From: Acidimicrobiia bacterium
Lineage (GTDB): Bacteria; Actinomycetota; Acidimicrobiia; IMCC26256; PALSA-610
Reading direction: 5' to 3'
Length of the DNA stretch: 64,000 nt
Assembly (NCBI GenBank): GCA_017882905.1
Contig: JADGOO010000106.1
Coordinates: 1-64,000 of the forward strand
Shown piece after piece: positions 18,383 to 27,574 of the stretch. Made by a program: the position numbers and the translations under genes. The notes beneath the pieces were generated by a model, which worked only from the letters and a program-made list of their open reading frames with translations, ran no database searches and was not told the DNA's origin. Each line of letters starts with the position of its first letter. Position 1 is the stretch's first letter.

Positions 18383-20386
18383 CTATCGAGGTGCATGCTC
18401 CCGGACGATGCGCAGCACGGCGTCGCCGTAGCGGGTCAGCTTCGAGTCGCCCACGCCGTGCACGGCGAGCAGATCGCCGCTGGTGCCCGGCCGCGCGGCG
18501 GCGATCTCCTCGAGCGTGGCGTCGTGGAAGATCGTGAACGCCGGCAGATCGTGAGCGCGCGCGTGCGTGAGGCGCCACTGCTTCAGCGCTTCGAGCAGCT
18601 CGCGGTCGATGTCGGCGACGCCTTCGGGGCGAGCCGCGCGCAGCGCACGCCGCGTGTCGGCCAGTCGATCGCGCCGGGCGGCGGGCTTGACAGGCGGAGC
18701 CGGGCGGCCACCCACCAGCGTCTCTTCGATCGGACCGAGCCAGGGGCTCGGCCGGCGGGGCTTGCCGGCGCGCTTTCGGGCCCAGCTGATGTGCAGCTCG
18801 GTCTCGGCCCGCGAGAGCGCCACGTGGAAGAGGCGCTGCTCTTCGGCGCGTGTCTCGTGCGTGCGGGCGTACCCGATGGGAACGAGACCTTGCTCGGCGC
18901 CGGTGACGAACACCACGGGCCATTCGAGACCCTTGGCCGCGTGGAACGTGGAGAGCTCGACCGCGTCGCCGCCGATCACGTCGTCGCCTCGGGTCGCAGC
19001 CTCGAGCCATCCTCGGAACGCGGCGAGCGTGCCCGGGCCGCCGTCGATCGCGAGGTACTCGGCGGCGAGGCGCGCCAGCGCGTCGAAGTGCTCGCGTTCC
19101 GAGTCGAGCTCGGTCTCACGACCCGCGTCGAGCAGGTCGGCGAGGTGATCGGAGAGCGGCCGCCCGGGCGCTTCCTGCTCGGTGCGCAGCATCATCTCGA
19201 ACGCGGCGCGCACCTCGGCGCGCTCGAGGAACCGGCTCGTGCCGCGCAACCGGACCGGTACGCCGGCGCGCGTGCACGCCGCCTCGAAGAGCGCCGATTG
19301 CGCGTTCGTGCGGTAGAGCACAGCGAGCGAACGCCACGGCCGCCCTCCCCGCGCGCACTCGGCGAGCAGGCCGGCGACCGCGTTCGCCTCGGCTTCGTCG
19401 TCGTCGTAGGCGCGCACCGTCGGGGCGGGCCCGGGCGGGCGGGGGGCCAGCGGGCGGGGCCGCTGGACGTCGGATCCCGCGCCGAGCGCGGCATGCGTGA
19501 CGGCCACGATCTCCGGGGTGGAGCGGTAGTTCGTGGAGAGGCGGATCATCGCCGCGCCGGGGAACAGCCGGTTGAAGCCCGTGAGCGCGCCGGGTTGCGC
19601 GCCGGCGAACCCGTAGATCGCCTGGGCGTCGTCGCCGACCACGGTGAGGTCGCGTCGATCGCCCAACCAGGCCCGCAGCACCCTCAGCTGCGACGGTGTG
19701 ACGTCTTGGAACTCGTCGACGAAGAAGGTGCGGAAGCGGAAGCGCTGCGCCGCCGCGAACGTGGGGTCGCGTGCGAACGCCTCTGCCGTCCACCAGAGCA
19801 GATCGTCGAAGTCGACGAGGCCGCGCCGGCGCTTCTCCTGCTCGTAGCGCTCGTAGACCTGCGCGATCTCCGCCGCGGGGCGCGAGAGCCGGCGTTGCTC
19901 GCGCTCGGCCTCCTCGGCGTACCGGTCGGGCGTGATCGTGCGCGCCTTGGCCCACTCGATCTCGCTGGCGATGTCGTTGATGTCGAGCACGGCGCTCGCG
20001 CCACGGCGACCGAGCAACGGAGCGAGGATTCGACCTTTGCGGTCGAGCACCGACGGAAACTCGCGGCCGCGCTCCACCGCTCGCCGGCGCAACATCGCGA
20101 GCGCCAACGAGTGGAACGTGCCGGCTGTGACCGCGCCCGCGCCCGCCTTCGAGAGCCGCGACCGCAGCTCACCCGCCGCCTTGCGCGTGAACGTGACCGC
20201 CAGCACGCGTGCCGGCTCGGCCCGGCCGCTCGCGATCATCCACGCCATCCGCCGGGTGAGCACGCGCGTCTTGCCCGAACCCGCCGGCGCCAAGATCGCG
20301 AGCAACGGCGCGTCGTGGGTGACCGCGGCGCGCTGACTGTCGTCGAGATCGGCGAGCAGCTCCTCGGGGAGCCCCGGGTCGACCAT
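18383..20386 (-). CDS. uvrD2: UvrD/Rep-family ATP-dependent DNA helicase with C-terminal HRDC domain (UvrD2-like)
   Basis: LAPAGSGKTRVLTRRMAWMI, VDEFQDVTPSQ, TFHAAKGLEWPVVFV; HRDC-like C-terminus; ATG at 20386 with TACCGT box 7 nt upstream. Confidence 0.9.
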   Translation of the reverse strand: MVDPGLPEELLADLDDSQRAAVTHDAPLLAILAPAGSGKTRVLTRRMAWMIASGRAEPARVLAVTFTRKAAGELRSRLSKAGAGAVTAGTFHSLALAMLRRRAVERGREFPSVLDRKGRILAPLLGRRGASAVLDINDIASEIEWAKARTITPDRYAEEAEREQRRLSRPAAEIAQVYERYEQEKRRRGLVDFDDLLWWTAEAFARDPTFAAAQRFRFRTFFVDEFQDVTPSQLRVLRAWLGDRRDLTVVGDDAQAIYGFAGAQPGALTGFNRLFPGAAMIRLSTNYRSTPEIVAVTHAALGAGSDVQRPRPLAPRPPGPAPTVRAYDDDEAEANAVAGLLAECARGGRPWRSLAVLYRTNAQSALFEAACTRAGVPVRLRGTSRFLERAEVRAAFEMMLRTEQEAPGRPLSDHLADLLDAGRETELDSEREHFDALARLAAEYLAIDGGPGTLAAFRGWLEAATRGDDVIGGDAVELSTFHAAKGLEWPVVFVTGAEQGLVPIGYARTHETRAEEQRLFHVALSRAETELHISWARKRAGKPRRPSPWLGPIEETLVGGRPAPPVKPAARRDRLADTRRALRAARPEGVADIDRELLEALKQWRLTHARAHDLPAFTIFHDATLEEIAAARPGTSGDLLAVHGVGDSKLTRYGDAVLRIVREHAPR

Positions 20387-20437
20387 CTCGCGCACGGTAC
20401 ACGCGGGTTGTGACAGCACCGCCGGTAACGTGCCGGC

Positions 20438-20815
20438 GTGCAGATCAGCCGCCGACGGTTCGAACAGCTGGCCGCCGAGGCGCTCGACGCCATCCCGCGC
20501 CCGATGCTCGACGCGTCGGAGAACGTCGCCGTCATCGTCGAAGATCGGCCCGGCCCCGACCTGGTCGTCGCACCGGGCACCCAGCTCCTGGGCCTCTACC
20601 AGGGCAACGGCACGAAACCGGCGGGGATCATGCCGCGCGGGTGGGCGCCGACCCCCATCTCACTGCCGGATCGGATCACCTTGTTCCGCGAACCGCTCGC
20701 CGAGCGCGCCCACGACGAAGACGAGCTGCGCGAGCAGATCCGCGCCACACTCGTCCACGAGTTCGCGCACCACTTCGGCATCGACGACGCCCGCCTCGAC
20801 GAGCTGGGCTGGTAG
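20438..20815 (+). CDS. Metallopeptidase family protein (minimal zincin, DUF1025-like)
   Basis: LVHEFAHHFGIDDARLDELGW (HExxHxxGxxD); TAACGT box 6 nt before GTG. Confidence 0.88.
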   Translation: MQISRRRFEQLAAEALDAIPRPMLDASENVAVIVEDRPGPDLVVAPGTQLLGLYQGNGTKPAGIMPRGWAPTPISLPDRITLFREPLAERAHDEDELREQIRATLVHEFAHHFGIDDARLDELGW

Positions 20816-20818
20816 CCG

Positions 20819-21346
20819 ATGCCGCACTACGTGGTGTTCGCGGTCGGAGCCGACCGGCCCGGCATCGTCGCCCGCCTCACCGGCGCGCTCTACGACATCG
20901 GCGCCAACCTGCTCGACAGCTCGATGACCATCCTCTCCGGACACTTCGCCGTTGCCCTCGCACTCGACGCACCGCTCGCCACCGCTGCGCTCGAGGCCGC
21001 GCTCAGCGACGTGGCCGAGCGCCTCGACCTCGGCGTCACGGTTCGGGCGGTCGAAGCCGTGGTGCGCGCTCCCGCGGGCGACCATCACGTGGTCTCCGTC
21101 TACGGCGCCGACCATCCCGGAATCGTGGCGCGCGTCGCCCGCGAGCTCGCCGATCGCGGCGTCAACATCGTCGACCTCGAGACCCGGCGCGTGGGCGATC
21201 CGTCCGATCCGGTGTACGCGATGGTGCTCGACGTGACGTTGCCCCCCGACCTCGACGCCGACACGCTCGAGACCGACCTGCGCGCCGTGGGCACAGAGCT
21301 CGGCGTCGACGCCCACCTCCACCCCCTCGACGCCGACATCCTCTAG
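20819..21346 (+). CDS. ACT-domain protein, GcvR-like (two ACT domains)
   Basis: VVFAVGADRPGIVARLTGALYDIGANLLDSSMTIL and VVSVYGADHPGIVARVARELADRGVNIVDLETR. Confidence 0.85.
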   Translation: MPHYVVFAVGADRPGIVARLTGALYDIGANLLDSSMTILSGHFAVALALDAPLATAALEAALSDVAERLDLGVTVRAVEAVVRAPAGDHHVVSVYGADHPGIVARVARELADRGVNIVDLETRRVGDPSDPVYAMVLDVTLPPDLDADTLETDLRAVGTELGVDAHLHPLDADIL

Positions 21347-21394
21347 CTGTGTCTATGGCGCCGCGCGCTGCGCGTCTTGCTCGATGTCTGGTCG

Positions 21395-21898
21395 ATGACG
21401 ACGCTTGATGTTGTTCGCCTGCCGGCGCCGGTGCTCACGCAGCCGACGCAACTCGTCGCGCAGCTCGACGACGACGTTCGCGCGTTCTGTCGCGACCTGG
21501 TCGAGACGATGTACGCGTCGCCCGCGTGCGTCGGCCTTGCCGCCAATCAGGTCGGTGTGGCGAGTCGGGTGTTCTGCATCGACGTCACTGGGCACCGCAA
21601 AGCCGATTCGTGCCACGGGCTGGTTGTGCTCGTGAACCCACAGATCGTGCTCGGCCGCCAACCGGTCGTGGCTCGTGAAGGTTGCATGAGCGTCCCCGAT
21701 CTCACCGGGGATGTGGCGCGCGCGTCCGAAGTCGTAGTGCGCGGTCTCACACCCGAAGGTCGCGACCGCGTCATCGAAGCCAACGCGTTCGAGGCGCGCG
21801 CGCTCTTGCACGAGATCGACCATCTCGACGGGCGCACCTTCCTCGATCGTGTGCGCTCACTCGGCACCGACGTGTTCGCGCGTCGGCGCTACCGCTGA
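21395..21898 (+). CDS. def: Peptide deformylase
   Basis: GLAANQVG, EGCMSVP, LLHEIDHLDG. Confidence 0.95.
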   Translation: MTTLDVVRLPAPVLTQPTQLVAQLDDDVRAFCRDLVETMYASPACVGLAANQVGVASRVFCIDVTGHRKADSCHGLVVLVNPQIVLGRQPVVAREGCMSVPDLTGDVARASEVVVRGLTPEGRDRVIEANAFEARALLHEIDHLDGRTFLDRVRSLGTDVFARRRYR

Positions 21899-21931
21899 TA
21901 GCGGAGGGGCCTCGACGGGTAGGTTCGCGTC

Positions 21932-22531
21932 GTGCGTAATCGCAGCGACCCGCAGCTGTCGCTGTTCGCGGGCCGACCCGAACCGCCGGTGGAGCTCACG
22001 CGACCGCCAGGCGACGTGGATCAGCAGGACCCGTGTAGTCCGCCGTCCCGACTCGCAGTAGAGCTGCGGCGCGGATCCACACGGCGTCGCCACGTCGAAG
22101 GCGTGCTGCGCGGCGAGACGTTGGTGGTGTCGTACCCGGCGCGCATGTCGAAGGCGGAAGCCGAGCGCATCGCGGTCGAGCTGCGCGATCGGATGCAACG
22201 GCGCCTCGCCCGCGAGCGCATCGATCTCCGGGTACGCGCCCGCCGTCTCGCCCGCGAGCTCGATCTGCCCCTGCCCGCGAACGTGGAGTGGTCCGACCGC
22301 CAGCTCCACCGCTGGGGGTCGTGCACACCCGTCGACCGGCGCATTCGCGTGTCGTCGCGCCTCGCCGCCTTCCCGCTCTGGGTGCTCGATTACGTGCTCG
22401 TCCACGAGCTCGCGCACCTGCGCTACGCCGATCACAGCGCCGAGTTCCACGAGCTCGTGGCGCGCTACCCGAAGTCGGAGCGGGCCATCGGGTTCCTGAT
22501 CGCGCAGTCGATCTACCTCGACGAGGGGTGA
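21932..22531 (+). CDS. YgjP-like (DUF45) metallopeptidase
   Basis: RWGSCTP, YVLVHELAHLRYADHSAEFHELVARY; TAGGTT box 6 nt before GTG. Confidence 0.88.
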   Translation: MRNRSDPQLSLFAGRPEPPVELTRPPGDVDQQDPCSPPSRLAVELRRGSTRRRHVEGVLRGETLVVSYPARMSKAEAERIAVELRDRMQRRLARERIDLRVRARRLARELDLPLPANVEWSDRQLHRWGSCTPVDRRIRVSSRLAAFPLWVLDYVLVHELAHLRYADHSAEFHELVARYPKSERAIGFLIAQSIYLDEG

Positions 22532-22550
22532 AGGCCCGTACGATTGGGGC

Positions 22551-23198
22551 ATGCCGTACCCGCAACGACTGCTTCACGACGACGAAGAGGTCTGTCTCGA
22601 CCTCCAGCCGCACTGGTGGTTCTTCGCCCGCCAGATCGGATCCGCCATCCCGCTGCTCGTCGTGCTCGTGCTCGTGATGGCCGTGCACGGCGACGTCCGT
22701 CACCTCTTGTTCGCCGTGTGGGCCATCGCCACGCTCATCTGGGCCGGCTGGCTCGCGATCAAGTACTTCGACTGGCGCTTCACGCACTTCGTCGTGACCG
22801 ATCAGCGGGTCATCTTCCGTACCGGCGTGATCGCCAAGCGCGGCGTCGAGATCCCGCTCGGGCGGATCAACAACATCAACTTCAGCCAGGGGATCTGGGA
22901 GCGCGTGATCGGAACCGGCGACCTCGAGATCGAGTCGGCCGGTCGCGACGGCCAGTCGGTGTTCGACGACGTGCGCCATCCCGACGGTGTGCAGCAGGAG
23001 ATCTACCGGATGATGGAGACCTTCGAGCGCACCCGCGCGTCATGGAGCGCGCCGCAGGTCGTCGCGCAACAGGGCCCGGCGCCCGCTCCGGCATCGGTGC
23101 CCGAGCAGATCGCGCAGCTCGCCGAGCTGCGCGACCGAGGCGTGATCACCCAAGCGGAGTTCGACACCAAGAAGGCCGAGCTGCTCGGTCGCATGTGA
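22551..23198 (+). CDS. bPH2-domain membrane protein with C-terminal SHOCT motif
   Basis: Two TM segments, KYFDWRFTHFVVTDQRVIFRTGVIAKRGVEIPL, C-terminal IAQLAELRDRGVITQAEFDTKKAELLGRM. Confidence 0.85.
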   Translation: MPYPQRLLHDDEEVCLDLQPHWWFFARQIGSAIPLLVVLVLVMAVHGDVRHLLFAVWAIATLIWAGWLAIKYFDWRFTHFVVTDQRVIFRTGVIAKRGVEIPLGRINNINFSQGIWERVIGTGDLEIESAGRDGQSVFDDVRHPDGVQQEIYRMMETFERTRASWSAPQVVAQQGPAPAPASVPEQIAQLAELRDRGVITQAEFDTKKAELLGRM

Positions 23199-23237
23199 GC
23201 GAGGCGCGTGGGAACACGCGTGAGATGACGCCGCAGC

Positions 23238-23654
23238 TCAATGCGCCGGATCGTGGCCGAGCTCGACAAGGGCATGGCGTAACGCGTCGGCGGCGGCGTC
23301 GAGCTGCTCGGCAGTTGCGTTGCGATCCGCGGCCGCGAAGCTGAGCTGGGCGATGCTGTCGAAGCCGATCACGTGCACGTGCGCATGCGGTACCTCTTCG
23401 CCGGCGATGAGCAGGCCCACGCGGGTGGGCGAGAACGCGCGCTGCATCGCCTGACCGACGACGCGCGCCACCTCGAAGACACGCGCGTTGAGCTCGGCCG
23501 GCATGTCGATCCAGTGGTCGATCTCGGCGCGCGGCACCACGAGCGTGTGACCGGTGGAGAAGGGCTCGATCGTGAGGAACGCCACGACGTCGTCGTCGCG
23601 CCACACGAAGCGTCCGGGCAGCTCGCCTTGGATGATCCGGGTGAAGATGGTGGG
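23238..23654 (-). CDS. HIT family protein
   Basis: IFTRIIQGELPGRFVWRDDDVVAFLTI, histidine triad VPHAHVHVIG. Confidence 0.92.
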   Translation of the reverse strand, partial: PTIFTRIIQGELPGRFVWRDDDVVAFLTIEPFSTGHTLVVPRAEIDHWIDMPAELNARVFEVARVVGQAMQRAFSPTRVGLLIAGEEVPHAHVHVIGFDSIAQLSFAAADRNATAEQLDAAADALRHALVELGHDPAH

Positions 23655-23670
23655 CATCGTGCTCCTCGGG

Positions 23671-24795
23671 CTATCCACCGGCGGGGGAGCCGCGCGGGCC
23701 CATCACCTCGGCTCCGTCGGCGCTGTTGGCCACGAATGCCGTCGGCCGGAGCGCGGTGGCCGCACGGTAGCGCCGGGCGGCCACGCGCGCGATCTCCTCG
23801 GCCCCGGCCGCGGGCGCGAGGGCGACCACACAGCCGCCGAACCCGGCTCCGGTCAGGCGCGCACCGATCGCTCCGGCCGCCCGCAGCTGGGCGCACAGCT
23901 GATCGAGCTCCGGTGTGCTCACACGGAAGTCGTCGGCTAACGACGCATGGCTCGTGTCGAGCACCGCGCCGATCACGGCGTGGTCATTGGCGCGCAGCGC
24001 GCCGACGAGCTGTTCCACGCGGTGGTTCTCGCTGACCACATGCCGGGCGATCGGGTCGTCGCGCACCGAATCGAGGTCGGCGTCGCGCAGGGTCGGCACA
24101 CCGATGCGCGCGGCCGCAGCCTCGCAGGCGGCGCGCCGAGCCGCGTACTCCGACGTGGCGAGCGCGCGCGGAAGTCCGCTGTGCACGACCACGATGGCAA
24201 GATCGGTCGGAAGTGGGATCGGCTCAACCTGCAACGAGCGGCAGTCGATGCGCAGCGCGTGTCCGCGGCGCCCGTGCACGCTCGCCATCTGGTCCATGAT
24301 CCCGCACGGCACACCCACGAGGTGCTCGGCTCGTTGCGCGCACCGCGCGAGCTCGTCGCCGTGAAGGTCGGTGCCGGCGAGGCACGAGAGGGCCATCGAC
24401 ACGGCCACGTTGCACGCCGCGCTCGACGACAGTCCGGATCCGACCGGCACGCTCGACGCCAGCGCGAGACGAGCACCGGTCATTGCGATGCCGAGCTCGT
24501 GGAGCGCGCCCACCACGCCTGCGATCCCGATGCTCCACGATGCGCCCGACGCGCGCGGGGGATCTGCGATGTCGACCGCGGCCTCGCCGTCGATGGCGTC
24601 GGAGACGGCCCGGATCGTTGCGTCGCCGCGGGGCGCCGCGGCGACGAGCACGTCGCGGTCGATCGCGACCGGCAAGCAGAGTCCGTCCTGGTAGTCGGTG
24701 TGGTCGCCGATGAGGTTCACGCGGCCGGGCGCGCGGACCATCACCGCGGCGTCGGCCGCGGCGCGCGCGAGCCACTCCCGCCGCCGGTCAGGCAT
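23671..24795 (-). CDS. galK: Galactokinase (copy 1)
   Basis: GHMP motifs: APGRVNLIGDHTDYQDG, VGSGLSSSAACNVAVSMAL, LTGAGFGGCVVAL. Confidence 0.88.
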   Translation of the reverse strand: MPDRRREWLARAAADAAVMVRAPGRVNLIGDHTDYQDGLCLPVAIDRDVLVAAAPRGDATIRAVSDAIDGEAAVDIADPPRASGASWSIGIAGVVGALHELGIAMTGARLALASSVPVGSGLSSSAACNVAVSMALSCLAGTDLHGDELARCAQRAEHLVGVPCGIMDQMASVHGRRGHALRIDCRSLQVEPIPLPTDLAIVVVHSGLPRALATSEYAARRAACEAAAARIGVPTLRDADLDSVRDDPIARHVVSENHRVEQLVGALRANDHAVIGAVLDTSHASLADDFRVSTPELDQLCAQLRAAGAIGARLTGAGFGGCVVALAPAAGAEEIARVAARRYRAATALRPTAFVANSADGAEVMGPRGSPAGG

Positions 24796-25948
24796 CGGGG
24801 CGCGACGAGACCGGCGCGAGCGGCGTCACGCCGGCTCCCGGCGCGGCCTGGGCCACGTAGGCCATGCCGTCGCGGCCGCAGCGTTCGCGGTAGCGACGCA
24901 CGACAGTGGCGGCGACGCCGTCGGCCTGATCGGCGTCGACGAGACCGACGCAACAGCCCCCGAATCCACCGCCGGTGAGGCGCGCACCGTGGGCCCCGGC
25001 CGCGAGCAGCTCCTCCACGATGGCATCGAGCTCGGGCCGCGAGACCTCCATGTCGTCGCGCAGCGACGCGTGGCCCGCGGTCATCAACGCACCTGCGGCG
25101 CGCACGTCGCCGGCGCGGAGCGCGTCGGCGAATGCCCACACCCGTTGCATCTCCGATACCACATGGCGCCCGCGTGGGTTGCCGGCGACCTGATCGGGTG
25201 TCGCGTCGCGCAACACGCGCAATCCGAGATCCGTCGCGCAGCTGAGACCGTCGGCCCGGCGTTGCGGCCACGGACTCGTCTCGAGCGTGCGAGGCACCCG
25301 TGAGTCGACCACCACGATGGCGATGTCGCCGGGCAGCGGGATCGCCTCCACGTGCTGTGAACGGCAGTCGATGAGCAGCGCGTGGCCGGCGCGTCCGAGC
25401 ACCGACGCGAACTGATCCTGGATGCCGCAGGGCACGCCGGTGGCCGCGCGTTCCGCGGCCTGGCACGCCAACGCGAGCTCGGCGCCCTCGATCGGAGTGC
25501 CGGTCGCGCCGGCGGCGTGCACGAGCGATACGGCCACCGCGACCTCGAACGCCGCACTCGACGACAGGCCGCCGCCGATGGTCAGGTTCGAGCCCACCAC
25601 GCCCTCGAGGCCCACTGGCGGACGGCCGTGCGCGGCGAGGATCGAGGCGACGCCGCCCACGAGTCGGCCCCATCGAGGCTCGATGCCGGGCGCGTCGTCG
25701 CGACCATCGGCCGCGATGTCGACGGTTCCGTCGAGGTCGAGCGAGCGCAACACGATACGGCCGTCGGGTCGGGGTCGCATCGCGATCGCGATCTCGCGGT
25801 CTATCGCGAGGCACACGACCGGCCCTTCGTGGTAGTCGACATGCCCGCCGAGCAAGTTGACGCGCCCTGGAGCACGCGCCACCGCGGTCGCGTCGGGAAA
25901 GGCCGCGAACACACGCGCGATCGGATCGTCGGCGGACTCGATCGCCAT
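24788..25948 (-). CDS. Galactokinase-like GHMP sugar kinase (copy 2, divergent sugar-binding motif)
   Basis: APGRVNLLGGHVDYHEG, IGGGLSSSAAFEVAVAVSL, LTGGGFGGCCVGL; overlaps copy 1 by 8 bp. Confidence 0.85.
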   Translation of the reverse strand: MAIESADDPIARVFAAFPDATAVARAPGRVNLLGGHVDYHEGPVVCLAIDREIAIAMRPRPDGRIVLRSLDLDGTVDIAADGRDDAPGIEPRWGRLVGGVASILAAHGRPPVGLEGVVGSNLTIGGGLSSSAAFEVAVAVSLVHAAGATGTPIEGAELALACQAAERAATGVPCGIQDQFASVLGRAGHALLIDCRSQHVEAIPLPGDIAIVVVDSRVPRTLETSPWPQRRADGLSCATDLGLRVLRDATPDQVAGNPRGRHVVSEMQRVWAFADALRAGDVRAAGALMTAGHASLRDDMEVSRPELDAIVEELLAAGAHGARLTGGGFGGCCVGLVDADQADGVAATVVRRYRERCGRDGMAYVAQAAPGAGVTPLAPVSSRPDA

Positions 25949-25958
25949 CGCCACGACG

Positions 25959-26933
25959 CTACGCGTCACGCAGTGCCCGGGCCGCGTCTTCGGGCACGAC
26001 AGGGTTGGCGAGCGTGCCACTGCCGAGCTCACCGCTCGCCACGAAGCGCGCAACGCCCGGCGCGCGCTGGGGAGGCGCGACATGCGCGTGGATGTGCTGC
26101 GGTGCGTCGCGCTCGCCCTGCGCCGGGGCCTGGTGGAACCAGAGGAGGTACGGGAAGGGCCGCGGCGCGGCATCCGAGGTCCACAGACGGTCGTAGCGAC
26201 CCAGCGCGTCGTGGAGCGCCTCTGCGAGTCCGTCGCGTTGCGAGTCGTCGAGCTGCGGGAACCCCGCCGTATGACGGCGCGGCGCGATGCGCAGGCCGAA
26301 CGGATGCGACGACGCGAACGGTACGTACACGACCCAGGATTCGGTCTCGTGCACGATGCGCTCGCCGTCGCGCAGCTCGGCCGCGACCTCCGCGCACACC
26401 GCGCAGCCGTGCTCGCTCGACACGTCGTCTTCGCCCGCCGCGGCGGGCGGCACGAATGGATACGCGTAGATCTGGCCGTGCGGGTGGTTGATGGTGGCGC
26501 CGACCTCGGCGCCCCGGTTCTCGAACACGAGCACGTACGCGACTTCTGAGCGGGCGAGGAGCACTTCGGTGCGAGCCGCCCACAGATCGACGACCTTGCG
26601 CACCTGCGTGAGCGGCAGCGTGGCGAGCGACGCGTCGTGATCGGGTGAGAACAGCACCACCTCGCACGCGCCCACCGCGGGGATCCGGAGGCCTCCCGCG
26701 GCTTCTGCGCTGCGGGTGTGGTCGGTCTGGGAATCGATCGGGTTGCCGGGCGCGAGTGCGGGCCAGCGGTTCGTGAACCACCGCACGTCGTAGGGCTCCG
26801 GAGCCTCGAGGCCGCCGACGCAGAACGGGCAGTCGCCGGTGGGCAGGTTGGGGCGCCCCTGTCGGTGCCCGACGATGGTCACCCATTGGCGCGTCAACGG
26901 GTCGAGGCGGAACTCGGCGGCCACGCCCCGCAT
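25959..26933 (-). CDS. galT: Galactose-1-phosphate uridylyltransferase
   Basis: RQWVTIVGHRQGRP, ATINHPHGQIYAYPFVP, C-terminal HIHAHVAPPQR. Confidence 0.93.
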   Translation of the reverse strand: MRGVAAEFRLDPLTRQWVTIVGHRQGRPNLPTGDCPFCVGGLEAPEPYDVRWFTNRWPALAPGNPIDSQTDHTRSAEAAGGLRIPAVGACEVVLFSPDHDASLATLPLTQVRKVVDLWAARTEVLLARSEVAYVLVFENRGAEVGATINHPHGQIYAYPFVPPAAAGEDDVSSEHGCAVCAEVAAELRDGERIVHETESWVVYVPFASSHPFGLRIAPRRHTAGFPQLDDSQRDGLAEALHDALGRYDRLWTSDAAPRPFPYLLWFHQAPAQGERDAPQHIHAHVAPPQRAPGVARFVASGELGSGTLANPVVPEDAARALRDA

Positions 26934-26952
26934 CCTGCCCTACGGTGCGCAT

Positions 26953-27555
26953 GTGGTCGGGATCCGGCGCATGAGGCGGGGCGACATCGTGGCGGTGTCG
27001 GCCGCCCAGTCCAGGGCGTTCTACGACGACCCGTTGCAGGTCTGGACGTTGCCCGACGACAGCACGCGCCTGGCCGCACTCGAGCGGATGTTCCTCATCG
27101 CGCTGCCGGTCATCTCGCTGCGCCACGACGAGTGCTACACCGACGACTCGGGTGCCGTTGCCGCGCTCTGGATGCCTCCCGGCTCGTGGCACCTGCCGCT
27201 GCCCGCGCCGGCGATCACCGCGTTGGCGCCGCTGCGCGAGGTGCTCGGCGAAGAAGCTATGGAACGCCAGCGTGTGCTGAACGACGCGATGGCCGCTGTG
27301 CATCCGCAGGAGCTGCACTGGTACCTGCAGGGACTCGGTACCGACCCGCCGTGCCAGCGGCGCGGCTTCGCGTCGGCCGCGCTCGCGCCCGTGCTCGCTC
27401 GGTGCGACGTCGACGGCACGCCCGCGTACCTCGAGAGCACGAAGGTGGAGAACGTGCCGTTCTACGAGAGCCACGGGTTCGCGGTGACGGGCACGATCGA
27501 CATCCCCGACGGCCCCAGCCTGTTCACCATGTGGCGCGCCCCGAAGCCCGGCTGA
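26953..27555 (+). CDS. GNAT-family N-acetyltransferase
   Basis: RRMRRGDIVAVSAAQSRAFYDDPL, LQGLGTDPPCQRRGFASAALAPVL, ESTKVENVPFYESHGF; TACGGT box 6 nt before GTG. Confidence 0.85.
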   Translation: MVGIRRMRRGDIVAVSAAQSRAFYDDPLQVWTLPDDSTRLAALERMFLIALPVISLRHDECYTDDSGAVAALWMPPGSWHLPLPAPAITALAPLREVLGEEAMERQRVLNDAMAAVHPQELHWYLQGLGTDPPCQRRGFASAALAPVLARCDVDGTPAYLESTKVENVPFYESHGFAVTGTIDIPDGPSLFTMWRAPKPG

Positions 27556-27574
27556 CGATCGCGCCGCAACGCGG

